NCBI GenBank assembly: GCA_013399115.1
Contig: VXAA01001241.1
Span: 952,560-1,016,559 of the forward strand
DNA from: Anseranas semipalmata
Lineage: Eukaryota > Chordata > Aves > Anseriformes > Anseranatidae
Length of the DNA stretch: 64,000 bases
Direction: 5' to 3'
Part shown: positions 15,538 through 29,896 of the stretch, piece by piece
Layout: every line of letters begins with the position of its first letter
Numbering within the stretch: position 1 is the stretch's first letter
The notes under the pieces: generated by a model
Seen by the model: the letters and a program-made list of their open reading frames with translations, nothing else
Database searches by the model: none
What the model was told of the DNA's origin: nothing
Position numbers and translations under genes: made by a program

Positions 15538-18500
15538 GTAATAATTAAATGTTCTTTTCTTTGGAAATACTCTCTTCATGACTTGTCACCCACACATACC
15601 TCGCATCCTTTCTTGTGGTTGACAAAATCCAACACGTTCAGCTTCTTTCTTAGTATCTCTTTCTGGGTGGGTTTGTTTTTGTTTTGTGTGTTTGTGTGTG
15701 CGTGCCAACTTCTGTATGTGTCGCCGCTGCAGCAGCTCGGGCCTGTCGCTCAAATCTCTCGCAGTGGGTGGAGGCATCATTTTGATGCTCAGACAAGTCT
15801 GTCTTTGGCAATGTTCCTCTCCAGCAGTTTCCACCTCTTTGACTCAGTACCTTAAAATGCCTTTCTTATAAATTTCCTTCTCCTTTTCCCAGTCTCACAT
15901 TTTATTAGCACACATTTTTCATTTCTAGCAAACTGATTATTTTCTTGGTTGCCTTCCAATGAGTTCTGTGTACAGGGCAGTGCTCGTCCTCTATGCCCTC
16001 AGTTTTTGTAGTTTTACGTAGCTGCAATATGCTCTGAGAAGAGTTTTGTGCTGTTAACTGTGCCTAAAATAATTACAGAATAAATAAATGGACATGTAAC
16101 CTATTTTGACAATGATTGACAGTCATTGCCATCTATCAGCCGCTAGCTTGCCTGCATGAAATGGCATAGTAGCTTCGATCCAGTTTCAGGCAGACAAGTG
16201 GAGCAAACAGAAAATCCACCACTCTGACGCTTTCTAATTGGCAATTTAAACAGCAGCCAAGAACAGAAGGGGTCCCAGACTGAATTCTTTGTGATCATTA
16301 GTGGTCATGACTCCAAAAGGGGTTCAAGGTACGCAGTCAGTAATGCAACAAAGAACAGAATACAGGAACAGTTGTTTCTAGCCTTCAGCTTTCCTCATCA
16401 ATTCTCATAAACTCTGTTGAAGATCAGAGGTAAAAACAGGGCAATGGAAAGTCTGAACTCCTAAATTCTGCATACAGGTATCTTGTTAAAGTTCCGTTAC
16501 AGCACAAGTCATTTAGAGTCTTAGTATTTCATTAGTTTTTAAGAACATGTACCTGTCCCTATAGTACTTGTAGATTAAATGTGATGATTAGCAAATGTTT
16601 GCTAGACATTTAATATACATAAACAGGATGGTGACATAAAAGTTCACGGATTACTCCCTGTGCAGGGCTAGAAATTGCTGCTTTGTATCCTTTGCATTCT
16701 TTGTGAGGGAATATTAACAAAGTGGAAATAGGACCCAGGAGCTACTTTTAGCTTATGAATATTACAGAAAACAGACTTTAAAAAATACAGTTTTTAACAT
16801 GCAAAATATTAACCTCTCATTGTTCTTAAAGCTTTTATTGCTTCTGCTGAATCCAGCCTTGAATTTGGGGTTAAGATTTTATCTACAGAAGAGCTGCTTC
16901 TGAATAATTTCAAGTTGGGATGCTCCAGTTGTTTAGAAGCACATTCTTTTTTCTGTTTCTTATAGTTGTAGCTTTAAAGGGCAGCCAAAATGCTTTAAAA
17001 ATTATTAAGATACTTATTTAGTGCTGTTAAATATACCCAATACGTGTATCTAATATGGAGACTTTATTAGCATTTATGTTCCATATTATTCTGCCAGTAA
17101 ATATATCACCAAATTTGTGCCTGTGTATTGCATTGCCCTTTTATATCTTTTTAAATTCACGTTGCGATATATGAACTTCAAATTTTATATGGGCCTGCTT
17201 CCCAAGGAAGTTGCAGGATGTTGTTGCAGCTAAGCGGGTAGGAGAAAATTTCAGAGAGCAAGCTAAAAGGATTAAAAAATAAGGAACGCTGAGGAATTCA
17301 GTAGTGAAGAGGGAGGGGAATAACTGAGAAAGGTTGCTAATGCCACGCCTGGACAAAATGTGATAGGTAAATAGATAAAAAGAAGTGTGCGTATAAGTAA
17401 TTATGACTGATTTCAGTGAGTGCTAGTGCTTCTTTATATGATCATTCGTTACCCAGCTTGTAGAAATGCAGAGACCAAAGACAGCAACAAGCAATACTGT
17501 AACCATGGCCTAAAATGTGGAACCAAGTTTTATTGGCTTAGTATGATAAGGAAGCTTGTGTTGCTCATGTCAATGATTGAAACAGTATGGAAACACAGTA
17601 AAAATCTTATTGATGAATTTTCCTTTAACAGCATTATAGTAATATTTTCATATTTTTTAAAAGCGAGGTATGTTCATTTGATCTCTCACTGCAGCTTTCA
17701 AAACCCACTCTATTATCAGTCACTTCACTTTATCTTTCTTCCCTTCTTTACATGTGCAGCAACAGCACATCTATTTGCACAAATACTTTCTGTTTCAATT
17801 GGATTCCAATAAATAGAATATTTCAAAAGGTTCCCAATGCAGCAAGGAGGTGGACAAGCATACGAATACATGCAGAACACATACCGTTGTGCAGTTTAGT
17901 TTCTGGCAAACCGAAAATCTTTCTTCCAATCTTATACTAACTACTTCCATTAGAGGCTAAGAATCTCTCTGCTCTAACTATGCCCTGCTGAGTTGAATTG
18001 TGCTTACGATGATGTATGCTTTGTAATTTGTTTTTGTGTTTAATAGGTTAGCTTATTTAATTGTGTTGCAATCTACCTTTTGTTTTTAGATCGCTTTGTC
18101 TCCATGGACTTGTACTGCTATTTGTTTATTTCATTAAGTTTTAAGAGTTTGTCTTTGCACTTGTGTTGGCATCATCTTGGCGTCCTTTTGATGATGGTAA
18201 ATGTCATTGAAGCAGCTATGATCAAGTAGTATTGCAAATCGCATTATGGACATAGAGCTGTTAAGAGATACTTATTCACTTTCTGTCCCTGAATAACAGG
18301 CATGGCCCTGAGTCACAGCTTCTGATTTCAGCTTGCATGACTTTGAGGTACCCTCGTATCTATATTGTATCCACATTCGATCCTGTAATTTAGATCTCTT
18401 CCTATATTTAGACCCTATTTGTTAGCTGTCATCCCATTCGCTTTCTCAAACAAACCCCCAAAAATTCTAATTCAAGTGTAGCAAAATACTTAAATATCTG

Positions 18501-20550
18501 CAGCTAATGTGGAACTTTGTAATTAATCATATTATGATTTAAATATTTTCTGGTGAATTTAATGCAAATAGTAGTAACTAAAATGGCAGCAAAGCAGTCT
18601 GGATTTTAAATACACTGATTATCTCAGCCTATGGGTGCAATCATACATTTACTGCACTGCTATTTAGTCATAGCAAAACTCACCCACAGAAGTATGGATA
18701 GGACAAATTCTTTCACTGTGAATGTTGTAAAATCTAATTAAAAAAATATTGGTAGAAATGTTTCGCTTTTACTTATCTTTCTATATGCATAAATGACTTT
18801 GTGTTGTTCCAACACATATGTTGGAGGGATAATTCTGGTATTTGGTGGTTGTCCTTGATGCTGCCTTTTGAAATCTTGAAGCATCATCTCTTTAATTCCT
18901 CACTGGCTCTTTCCACTGAGATAGCTACTGAAACATCTGAGATAATTTAGTTTTCCCTTCTCCTGAATTTTTCCAGAGACAAAGTTATCAAAACATACAA
19001 ATTAAGATCCATGTGCTTGTCTATGACAGTAGTCTATTTCAGCATCTGTTTATTTCCATCTGTTGGTAGAATGCAGTGTTTATCTCTCTGCGTATTATTG
19101 TAGTTCTGTCAACCTCACTGCTTATATCTAAAGTAGGGTGTTTGCAGCTCTGATTCTGTGTGACTAGTTTCCAAAGAAAAAGATTTTTAGATTGCAGGGC
19201 AGTGTTTTCAGGGCATTTGTATCTACAGTCTACATTTTCCTCCAACCCCATGGATCATGCAAAGAGCTGAAAAAAATTCATCCTTTTTATTTTTTTTGCC
19301 TGTATTTTCAAAGGCACAAAATAAGTGGCAAACTGATCGGTTCTGTTCTCTCTGCAGTAAACCAGGACCAGTGCAGGGTAACTCCCATTTCAGTGAATGC
19401 ATTTACGCACATGAAGAAATTGAATTGTGGTGCTCTATAAAGCTGTATGTACAGGGAGGTTCCTAACTGGAATAGCTGAAAATTTCTATCATTTTGCAAA
19501 TCATCTTAGTGTGCTGCATGGAGAACAATAATGTTTTCTTTTATATAGGTAGTGATAGTTGCAGAGCTTCAGCCATAGTGGAGGCGGGACAGGCAGGTTG
19601 ACAAAGTGTTCAATCCTGAGGGTACTGACAAGAGGAAATCCTCAAGACATTTGAAGCCTGACACAGCTTGCTGATTTTTCAAGTATCTAGCTGAACTTAA
19701 ATGTCCTCTTTTCTCTCTGTCTCCAATTTGTAGTTTGTTCTGTGGCTTTTCCAGTAAGAGCACACAGTGGTCTTCTTCTCTCCCCCCTCAGGACTCCAAT
19801 ATCTTTGGAGAACTAAGACTTAGATCTTTGGTGGCTAGCTGGGTTGACTAGGCTCATCTTCATGCTAGCAGTAATGGGGCTTCAGCCCTTTCAGCCCACC
19901 GTTAAATTAGTTCAAATATATCTGACATTTGCTTAATTTTTATTTTCACCATTCTTATGGACTGCATTGTTGTTATAAATGTTACAAGATGCTATTCAGT
20001 AAGCAAAATTCTCCTATACCAAGTGGCCAATCCCAGAGATAATGCCAAAATTTGCTATGATTCTTGAAGTTGCTAGTCAGCACATAAAAGTTCAGATTAT
20101 CGGTATTGTGCTAGATAACGTGGTAAGATACATTCATGTTTCTTACATAGATTTTTGTAATAATAGTAAACAAAGTTATCTAGTAGAAATAGATACTTTG
20201 TAGAATGGCACAGGAGGATACAGCAAGTGTTATCTTTTCGACGTATAAGGTCACATGCCGAAGGTAGTGAGAAAAACTGTGACCTTTTTGATAAATTTTG
20301 GCCAAGGCAAAAGTTTGCTGAGCATTCAGAAGAATGTAAATATTCATTGTGCAGTTAATGCTGTTCAGTCACTTCTATAAAAATCCTGCCATTTTTTTTT
20401 TTTTTTGTAGAACAGCTTAAGTACTTATCGATTGAGAACTTCTATAACTCTCAAAATGGAGGCATCCCCATATCTCTACAGGTATTTTAAATGAATTGAA
20501 TTAATCATAGGCTTAAAAGTCTCTAGCGATCTTCGTTAACTTTCCTGGGT

Positions 20551-20694
20551 TTAATTAAAACATCTGTGCACTTTTAATTTATCGATTCATCCAACTCATA
20601 TGTCATGTTTTTAACACACCCCAGCATGCTCTGCATCATTTTTAACCCGATTTCCACTTAACTAAAGCAATTAAATTCACCCCGGATTAATTAA
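20551..20694 (+). promoter_or_regulatory. Cluster of TTAATTAA homeodomain-type cores (possible intronic enhancer)
   Basis: Perfect TTAATTAA octamers occur at 20551-20558 and 20687-20694, with further TAATTT and CAATTAAA cores between them. This density is higher than in neighbouring sequence. Homeodomain proteins bind TAATTA cores. Function and conservation are inference only. Confidence 0.2.
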
Positions 20695-23600
20695 AGCATC
20701 CATACTTTAGTGCTTAAGTCAGCGTGTGCTGCTTTCCCCAAATGGTTTCTGAATGTCAGAGATTTGACACACCTGATGGGTTTTTTGTCCTTCTGGAAAT
20801 TCTTCTGTGAATCTCATTCTTGCTTACTAATGTGCAGTTTGACAGAGCTAGACAAGGGAGCGTGGTAAGGCTCCGGTTTGGGCAACTGAGGTAAGGATTG
20901 CAGATCATGACTGATACGAAGAGCTGTACATTTCTTCCTAACTCTGACCTGGTATCTGCAAGCACAGAGTAATAATACTCTTAAATAATCTAAATTTTAT
21001 TTGTGTGTTCTGTAGTCAAAGTAAACAGTTTTGTGAAGTAACTAATAATGCATGTTTAATGTCAGTATCAGTTGTGTGTTCATTCTTCTGTTGCTGGGTG
21101 GATTTGTACAAACTGACTTCTTGGAAGAGCAGAAAGTCCTAGAGCAACCTAAAGGTTGTTCTAGACCTTGCTAATTGGCGCTGTTCTTAAGACCATTTCA
21201 GCATGGCTGAAGTTAGCAATCTCAAAAGAGCTCGCTAGGTAGACTAGTCAAACACCGTTCTTCCTGAACGTCTGTGCGGCATAAAGAACAGATGGGCAGG
21301 GTTCGTTCCATCCCCCAATACAGAATTATTTTATTGGGGTAAAGTTTGCTGGGTGTGGGACGGCTTCATACCAGGAAATTAGCATAAAAATAGCATAAAC
21401 TAGTAAAAGTGAAATAACATAAACCAAAAGGTGTTCTTAGAAGTTATTTCAGATTTTCAAATCCATAAACTAACTCCAGCTAAAACTAGTAGGCCCACAG
21501 ACAAGTAATGGAATGTGCATATAGCTGAATAAAATATGTTTAAAGATAAAATACAAAAGATGGTGTTGTCACACCACTGTATTTTTAGACTACAAATGAA
21601 AATACTCATATATCCGATATCTCTTAATTTTTAGAAACATCTTATAGGCAAACATTTCGTGTAACAAGGGATGTGATCATTTGTTATGTTTCAGTACTGT
21701 TTTGTTTAAAACAATAATAATGCAAATTCTAGAGCCAACGTTTTGAGGCAGGTTATTAAATAACTGGGCTGATTTTCTAAAATACAAGTGTTTGTTATTC
21801 CTTTAATTTTCATGGTTTTGTGGATTTTAAGCCATTTAGATTATTTCTAAATAGATTGTTTATATCTAAATAGGTATAACTTCACTTTAGTAGGTTGACT
21901 GAAGGCAAAAATGTTGTGGTTTTTGGAGTGAATCTACGATTAGTTAGGGCTTGAATATACAATTGTAGGACTCAGCTCTAGCATCAGTAAAATGCATATT
22001 CACCTGCTTACATCTTAATCTGGTTTGTCCATGGAAGAGAAATTACCATTTGTAGATGAAATGCTACATATGGATCACTAAGGTAAAGACCAGAAAGAGA
22101 AACATGCCAGTACAGTGTGACTCTACAGATGTTTTTTAGGAATTTTGAAAAGGCAGTTGTAGATGACATTGGATTTGTATCTTTCCTGTATTTCTGCTCA
22201 AGTTCAGAGCTGACTTGCATTTATTGGTTTCAGTTTAGTCATCCATAAACAGTAATCTGTTTTTCTTACATAATTGTAAAATCATGCATAACATTGCAAC
22301 AGAAGCAGCTTAATCTCTGCTAAAAGGAAGTCCAAGTGTGAGCTATTACAAAATCTGAAGTAATTATCTCCTAGAGGAACTGCACCCAGGAGGCCCATTT
22401 TGTGATCCTTGGTAAGAAGTTCAAACTACTTTGGTCTTCACTACAATTGCTGGTGGTCAGTGAAACAAAGAAGCACTTGATTTCTCTTATGCTAGTATTT
22501 CATTTTTTATATAAGTAGGAAGTTTGTGCAACTATGTCCAAAGAGCATATTAAAACTGTCCATCTGTAGGTTTGGATGATTTTTGAGAGACAGGTATAGA
22601 ATGTTAATATGATTGCATTAAAGAATTGAAAATAATTCTACTCTGTTTTGTGATACATAATGACTTTCTCTAAGCTTAGGGACACTGGCCTGCCTTGCAG
22701 TAATGGGTATAGAGCAGAACTGTTTAGGCAAAAGCAGATTTTTCTTGATAGAAACTCAGAATATTTCCATGTGTTTGGAAAGAGAACCAAGTTCTTGTCT
22801 GACCCCAAGCAACCCTTTGTGCAAACCTCAGCAAGTGCTATGCTCGCTAATAGTGCATATCCTCCACTGTTGGGTTAGAGTAGTTACAATAAATCAATTA
22901 CATGTGCAAGTATATGATCACATGCACAGAACAGTTTTGTAAATCTGTATGACATCATGCATGTTTCTTTTAGGCTGTACAGTCAGAAACTGCTGCTCAT
23001 TCTGTGGCCTTAAGTATATATGCCTTCTTTTGTAATTTGTATCTGAAAATGCACTCATTTTAAATGAACGTTAAAGCAGAAACAATCTTTTGAATTTGTC
23101 TTAGTTTGCTGAAGTATCACAACACAGATACTTCTAAAGCATTTCAAACCAGGTTTGTAAAATATAATACACACATTTGCTGTAGCAGAAGTTTCAGGTC
23201 TGAAACGCCCTTCCTTCTCCTTAACAGGAACATTTACATATAAAAATAATCTTTATTTCTCTTGGGTCTGACAAAGCTCTGTACAGTTCAACAAGGGTGT
23301 GTAAGCTTATCTTACATAGGACTCTAAGTAGTGTCTCTTCAGAATGGTGTTTTTTTTTTAATTTTTTTCTGAATGGGTTTGTTAGTATAGCATTTATATT
23401 ACAGAAGTAAAACTGCAATGGCTCAGGCCAAAATCCCTTTTTATCAAGGATTCCGGTTCTGATGGTGGCATAAAACAGATAGTTGAGGAAGAGTAAAAAT
23501 TGTACCTGTCTTTGATGCTTCTCCTCCAGTAAATTCTTTTGATTCTAGAGAAAACTTGTGGTGGGACTTCCTACAATAGATGGTTGTCTCTTTGTGTATA

Positions 23601-26598
23601 GTAGACTTTTTAGAGTTTCCTTTCATGAATTTGTCTAATTATGTGTTGAATCATGGAATATCCTTCCATGAGTTTCAGCTTTTCGGGTAAACTTGCTCAA
23701 ATTGGTTGCTGAAACAGTTACTCACAGTTAAGATGTAAGGGGACTTCAGACTATGGCTAAATGCTCTGTTAGTGCAGCCTTAAACTTGCACTTCAACACT
23801 CAGTCCCAATTCTCCTTACTGCTTACATTGTAAATACACAGTCAAGCTCATCTTTTATGTGTACCAGCTTGTGGTAGGAAGAATCTGGCTTATATGCAAG
23901 ATCAGGGCTTACAAGCATTATGGATACAACATTCTAATCTTTACTCGAGCAATACCCCACTAGGCTTAATGTAATCATTTGTCCATCCAGACCAGTGACT
24001 TTCCTCACCAACCTGCCATGAGCATCTCACCACAAATTTCTGTGGTACCTGTGTTCAAAAGCTTTGGCTTGATATGGGGTGATTCCTGACAGCTTCTCTG
24101 GGCTCTGAATAAGCCTGTAGGTGGCACAAAGGAAGCTAACTTTCTTACACCCTGCTTGAATATTTACATTTGGATGTAAAACTGAGCTGCTTGCAAAATA
24201 TGACCATTGTAAGGGCATTGTTTATGACCTAGTCCAGGACAGGGAAGCAGTTCAGATACAAGTTCTAACACCTTTCATGTCTGCATATTTGTGTGCCCAG
24301 AAACTCAAATAATTTCAAGAGAAGTATACTGATTTGTCTATTTTATGAGGAGGAACTGAAAGAAAGCTTCAGTAGAAGAACGACAGCGTAGGTCCTAGTG
24401 GTACAAAACTCTGTCTGCACTAGGGTAATGTTTGCTCTACAGCAAGAGGAACCAAGCCAGAACTCTGTCTTCAAATCCTGTTTGGAGCTTCAATTATCAC
24501 GGGAAGGCCTCTCAACCAAGGAGCTGTGTAACTAAACCAATTCTGCAACTGCCTCCAAGAGTTTGACTCCTCATATATCCTTTACTGGTCTTGTCATGCT
24601 CTAGAAGAACAACTGTGGTGAGTATGTATGTGTGAATACCATAAGGGTCGGTGAAAGGAGTGTGTACACAGCTGGGATACCTGCAGTAAGTGTCACTGGA
24701 CAAAATGGTGGCTTTTGATGCCAGACCATTTGGGCATTATCCTTCACCATCTCCCCTCCTAGTCCATGTGTCACAGGCTGTTATCAAACCATCTTTTCTC
24801 ATCCATCAGGGAATATTAAGATTACTCCAAAATAACTGTCCAAAGAAAACTTTGAGAGAGAGAACTTTTAGAGGGATGTTTGGCTGGCCTTCCCTGTCCG
24901 ATTCGTGCTCTTCAAAGTGTGCAGCCCGTGGGACTCAAAGGTCTGTAGTATCCTCTATCTGCAATTTGATCAGCTGAGACCTGTGTAAAGAAACCAGTCT
25001 GCTTTTGTTTGAGTACTGGTAAAGGGCAGAATCACATCGTTGAAACCCCATTCAGGGTTAATAGCTATTGTGCTCATTTGAACTTCACTCAAGAGATACA
25101 CCTTAGTGCTTAACTTACTTGAATGTTGCTGTAACTATTCCGTAAGACCTCTATACACTTTTAGACTGGTGTGCAATATGTGGTTGTCTTTATGCAACCT
25201 ATCTGCCCACAGAAATGAGATAGAACTTGATAGTTCCACTACATAAACCTACCTTCCTTCGTGCTCCTTCAGCAGGCTGTGAACAGGCAGGCCTGTGCTG
25301 GCATAGGGGCCATCTACTGCACATAGGAGAAATAAGCACTCCCAGAAAACAAGAACTCCAGATGACTCCTGAGTTGTTTGGACATTAATTGAGGCAACCT
25401 GGATATAAAATTAGTCTTGATTGTTCTGTATCTCATCCTGCAGCAACATGACCTAGCAAATAAGTCTAACAGACCTCGTTTTAGACTGCCTGCTTCTGTT
25501 TTCTACAGAAGAGCAGCTTGGTTCTCTCTCTATTCCTCACTTAGGTCAACCTATCAACCCAGAGCAGAAACGTTAATGAAGAGCTATTTATTACAGCAGT
25601 GACAAACCAGCTTCTTATAGCCTACGCGTGCTTGCATTCTTGCTTGCACATTTCTCCTGCAATCTTAGTGACACGGCAGTCTTGGAAGTGCCAAAATCTG
25701 ACCAAGGACATCTTGTCAGTTTTCTTAATCCTAACTGTATTCATTTTCTTCCCTAAGGTTAAATGACAGATTCTTTCATTTGTCCAGAGTCAGTTCTTGT
25801 GTCACTAACATCTTGGCAATGTATCCCTCAACTGCAGATCACTGAAGGCAGGTTACTTTTGAAGTAGTAGAGAAGCTTCACACGGACTAAATAGTCTTGT
25901 GGACCATAACAAGACCTCTGACCTGGTTGAAGCACAGAGAGAAATGAAAAACAGTGACATGGCTTTCAGCTTCTCTTAAATCCCTAAAGCACCAGAACAG
26001 GCCAAGGGATCACCTTTTAAAAAAAAAAAAACAAAAACTGCAGTGGGAGCTCTTTAGCCCACAACCTAGCACCATCTGGTAATCTTTCTTCTGCTTTGCC
26101 AGCCATCCAATCTCTGGTGTCCCAGAAGTTGAACCCTGCAAATTGAGATCAAAAGTGGGAGCTGAAAATGGCTTTCCCATAGACATTTTCCAAATAACAG
26201 ATATACATTCCTCTCACTGGACCACAATTGCCAGTTGATTATTTAGACTTAGGTGCAAGGTAAGGAGAGAAGAAATCTTACAGCAGTTGGCTGGCACGTT
26301 ATTGTATAGCAAGGTCTAGAGTGGTCCCATCTAAGGTGTTTGATGGTTTTGTTTGTTTTTAATAATGTATTTATTTCTTCTCAGTCCCTATTGCAAGGAA
26401 CTGTGTTGCTCAAATAGATTTATTGCATTTATTTGAGTTTTGACTCCAGAGGAGAGGTTTGCAGAACAGAAATCCTTTTTGGTGATGAGTGCCATGTTGA
26501 CCTCTAAAACAACAAACCAAAAAAAGCTAATACTCACTTGTATCCAGCTTGTAAGTCGACTCTGACTTTTTGTCTTTATACCTACTTGAATAAATGTG

Positions 26599-26956
26599 AT
26601 CACAGAATCCTTTAGGTTGGAAGAGATCTCCAAGATCACCTAGTCCAACCTATGACCTAACACTACCACGTCCTTCACTAAACCATATCACTAAGCTCTA
26701 CATCTAAACGTTCTTTGAATACCTCCAGGGATGGTGACTCAATCACTGTCCTGGGCAGCCTATTCCAATGCCTCACAACCCTTTCAGTAAAGAAGTTTTT
26801 CCTAACACCCAACCTAAACCTCCCCTGGCACAACTTCAGCCCATTCCCCCTCGTCCTATCACCTGGCACGTGGGAGAAGAGACCAATCCCCACCTTGCTA
26901 CAGCCTCCTTTAACGTACCTGTAGAGAGCAATTGGCTACCTGTAGAGAGCGATAGA
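26599..26956 (-). mobile_element. CR1 LINE, 5'-truncated 3' end
   Basis: This is the best preserved repeat in the window. The + strand begins 'atcacagaatcctttaggtt', the reverse complement of the CR1 3' end, and runs through 'aggttggaagagatctccaa', 'ctccagggatggtgactcaa' and 'cattccccctcgtcctatca'. On the minus strand the end of CR1 ORF2 is readable: [48 protein letters not shown]. As is usual for CR1, the copy is truncated at its 5' end. A 14-bp stretch is duplicated at its truncated edge (26916-26929 and 26937-26950). Confidence 0.93.
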
Positions 26957-29701
26957 GAGTGATTTATCTGAAGAAACTGTCCACTGTCTTCTGATTTGCT
27001 TAGCCTTCCCAGGACCTTTTCTTTCCATGCAGTTTTACCACCACATGGTGAGGAGGCTGATAGACAAACGCAAGCCATATGCTGGCATGTCCCAGTGCAG
27101 TTGGAGGAGCCACACTGAGCCACATCTATTAATAATGATAATATTAAGTCTCTTCAATGGCTTGGAAGCATGTAGAGAATATGCATCTAACAGTAGTACT
27201 TCATTCTGTGTTGGACTTGAACAATGAGGCTGCAAGCTTAACCACGACATACAGGAACTGAGAGGTGCCTGGCTCTAAGGAGAGATGGTTCTGTGCTAAG
27301 ATGAGGCCCCGAAAAAGGAACAGTGTCTGTACAATGTGTCAGGGTGTGGAAAGTTTCATCAAAAACTTGGCACTCATTGTGATTATTCCAGGTCTTCGGG
27401 ACAAGCTGGCTTCTGATCGCTCACCTCCAGATCTACTACGTCATGGCAAGTAAAGAGAATAGGACTGAAGTAGTTATTTTGCTTACACTGATTTGGGAAA
27501 GTGTGTCAACATCTGCCTAAACAAGGTTTTTAATTGCGGTGGAATGGAGGGTTATGGTCAAAGGAATTGTTTGTCTCCAGGTCTTCCACCTGAGGACTGG
27601 AAGTGGTCCTAGTGTGATCCCTTTCTTTATGGCTCACCTATATGGCTTTACAGTAGCAGCAGTTAGCATTTCTAGGCAGTGCAAAGCAGTGCATGCTGAG
27701 GAACTGAGATAGACTCCATGATCTAACGCATGCAGACAGAAGGAACAGTTAGTGGAATGGCATCCAAGATACTACTAGTTCCATGTGTTGTATATCACGG
27801 AAGGGTGTTTCATAATGACGTGCAAAAAATGTTTAAAGCAGGCAGACCTAGAGTGGCAGTGTGGACATAATGGATGTCTGTCTGCATTGCAGTTCGATCC
27901 AGCTGGTTCAGTAAGCATAATTCTGAAACCAACTGCAAAAAGCAAAAGTTAGAAGTTTAGCATAAACTTTTTCATATAACGAAGGAAAGCATTTGTGAGC
28001 ATATCTGGAATGAGAAAGCTGCTGCTAAAAATTATGTTTTATTCATATTTGTATTCATTTTTGGAGTTGAGAAGGAAAAAACTAAGCAAGATTAAAAAGA
28101 CTCATAGTAAGAAAGAATACCAGTAATGGCGTTGCTATTTCTACCAAAGGACTTAAAATATGGCCTCAGACAGGGGAGGGGTAGCACAAAAATACAAAAA
28201 CAACAACAAAAACAACCTCAGACCTCAACATATTGATTTTGTTGTTACTCTGTTGTAGAAAAAATAGGCTAAAAGGGATTAGACAAGTGACAAGTGGCCA
28301 ATGAATTTGTAGTCTTAATTCTCAGTACTACAAATTTTAGCTAACGTCTAAGGTTACAAATCTGAATATACGTTTATCTGCTCAATTTGTTTCCATTTCA
28401 AATAAGAAAATTCTTTAAAAAAATCCATTCTGAAATGTGTCTTTCCAGCAGATCAATGGGACAGCTAAGATTAATAAGAGTTGCAGGACTGAACAGTGGA
28501 GAAGTTGTACAACAGGACAGTTACACATTTCTTTGTAGTAAATCAATTCTTGGGTTCTTCTTGATCATTCAGGTTAAAGGGATAATAGGAGCAAGAGGGA
28601 CAGTAAGACCTTTTAATGATTAATAGTAGCTTTGGAGTATATTTTTGGTACTGTAGAAGTAGCTATTAGTTTCTAATTACTTTGAAGGGTGAAAAGACAA
28701 GGAAATACTTTTTAGTCTTTATCAAACTGCATCAAAGAAGAGTGTAAAAGTGCACCTGTAATCAAAGATTCACTTCATTAGTCCCATTTTCTGTGATTCC
28801 TTTGTTATTTTTCCCATTTCTCTGGCAGGTGACCATACATTCAGCGTTTGGCAGGCATGTAAGTTCGCAGATTAACATGTTTGTGTGGGAGACATGGGCA
28901 TGTAGGAGCGTGAATATGCCTTACTGTAGCATTTATGTGCAACTGGCTTTAATAAACTACTTGTTTCTTTCCATTGTTCTGCATCCATACATCTAATTCC
29001 CAGCATTCAAGACCTGCTGACTACCTTTATTATTCCTAGGCTTCACTTCATTTGCATAAATGAATTCTGAATATTTGCTCAGAAATTGTCCTTAATATAA
29101 GAGAGCAGAATGAGGGTTAATGGTGCTTTCTTGGCAATGCACCTAGGGTAGAAACAGTCACGCTGGGATATGGGAAAAGAAGATTTGGCAGGGATATTGG
29201 CAGCAAGGTGCATTTGTTGTTGATGAAAGCTTGTTTTATTTCTGTGTTCAAGATCCTTTTATGGGAAAAACAAGCGAAAGGGTCTAATAAATTTTTGGGA
29301 CACTACGTTAAAAAATGTTGTGGAAGAAGAAAGATGCTGTATACTAACATGTTGTAGGGACTGTTCTGCTATCTGTGAAGACTGGATGTTACCTAACGGA
29401 ACAAAGCAGAGTAATGTCAGAATCAAACCTGTTCACATTGCCGCATTACTTATCCCAGACATCGCCAACAGGTTATAAAGAATAGTAGTTTTATTTTCAG
29501 AATGCCCAACACGTGCATGCTTTATTAAATAGTAATCAAATGGTTTCTTTGAGAAATGAAGAGCTAAACTGCTACAAATTTTTCCAGTAAATTAAGATAC
29601 TTGTATATATGTATAAATATTTAGTAGTGGATTTTTAGCGCACTTGTACAGGAATACTTTTCTGACCCTGTATGCTGTTTTTCTTTCGTTCAATTTTCCA
29701 G

Positions 29702-29896
29702 CTGCCTGCCCGGTACTGTGCAGTGGCAATGGTCAGTACTCTAAAGGGACCTGCTTATGCTACAGTGGCTGGAAAGGTCCAGAATGTGATGTACCCATCA
29801 GCCAGTGTATTGATCCCTCGTGTGGAGGTCATGGTTCCTGCATCGAAGGGAACTGTGTCTGTTCTGTTGGCTATAAAGGAGAAAACTGTGAAGAAG
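29702..29896 (+). CDS. TENM2: TENM2 exon: EGF-like repeats 2 and 3
   Basis: This 195-nt exon, phase 1 at both ends, has the acceptor 'caattttccag' and the donor 'GAAG|gtaata'. The split codon G|CT gives A, then [19 protein letters not shown] and onward. EGF2 has five cysteines: the third is replaced by tyrosine (GQY where other repeats have G-x-C). This is the known teneurin arrangement that leaves a free cysteine for an interchain disulfide, giving covalent cis dimers. EGF3 ([20 protein letters not shown] and on to NCEE) has all six cysteines. The frame is open throughout. Confidence 0.97.

Larger units (their letters stand above)
9660..29701 (+). other. TENM2: TENM2 20-kb intron between EGF1 and EGF2
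   Basis: This is the largest intron fully inside the window (20,042 nt, phase 1). It contains a possible reverse-transcriptase remnant (about 12962-13252, minus), a candidate microexon (13504-13536), an L2-like LINE (about 14530-15480, minus), a 21-A tract (15517-15537), a CpG-richer patch (about 15715-15790), a TTAATTAA cluster (about 20551-20694), and a bird-type CR1 (26599-26956, minus). The remainder, including 16000-20500 and 20750-26550, is AT-rich sequence in which I recognise nothing. Confidence 0.85.

Noticed and set aside
26678..26893. Minus-strand open frame of 71 codons that looks protein-like.
   Set aside because: It is the C-terminal end of CR1 ORF2 inside a truncated retroelement, not a host gene.
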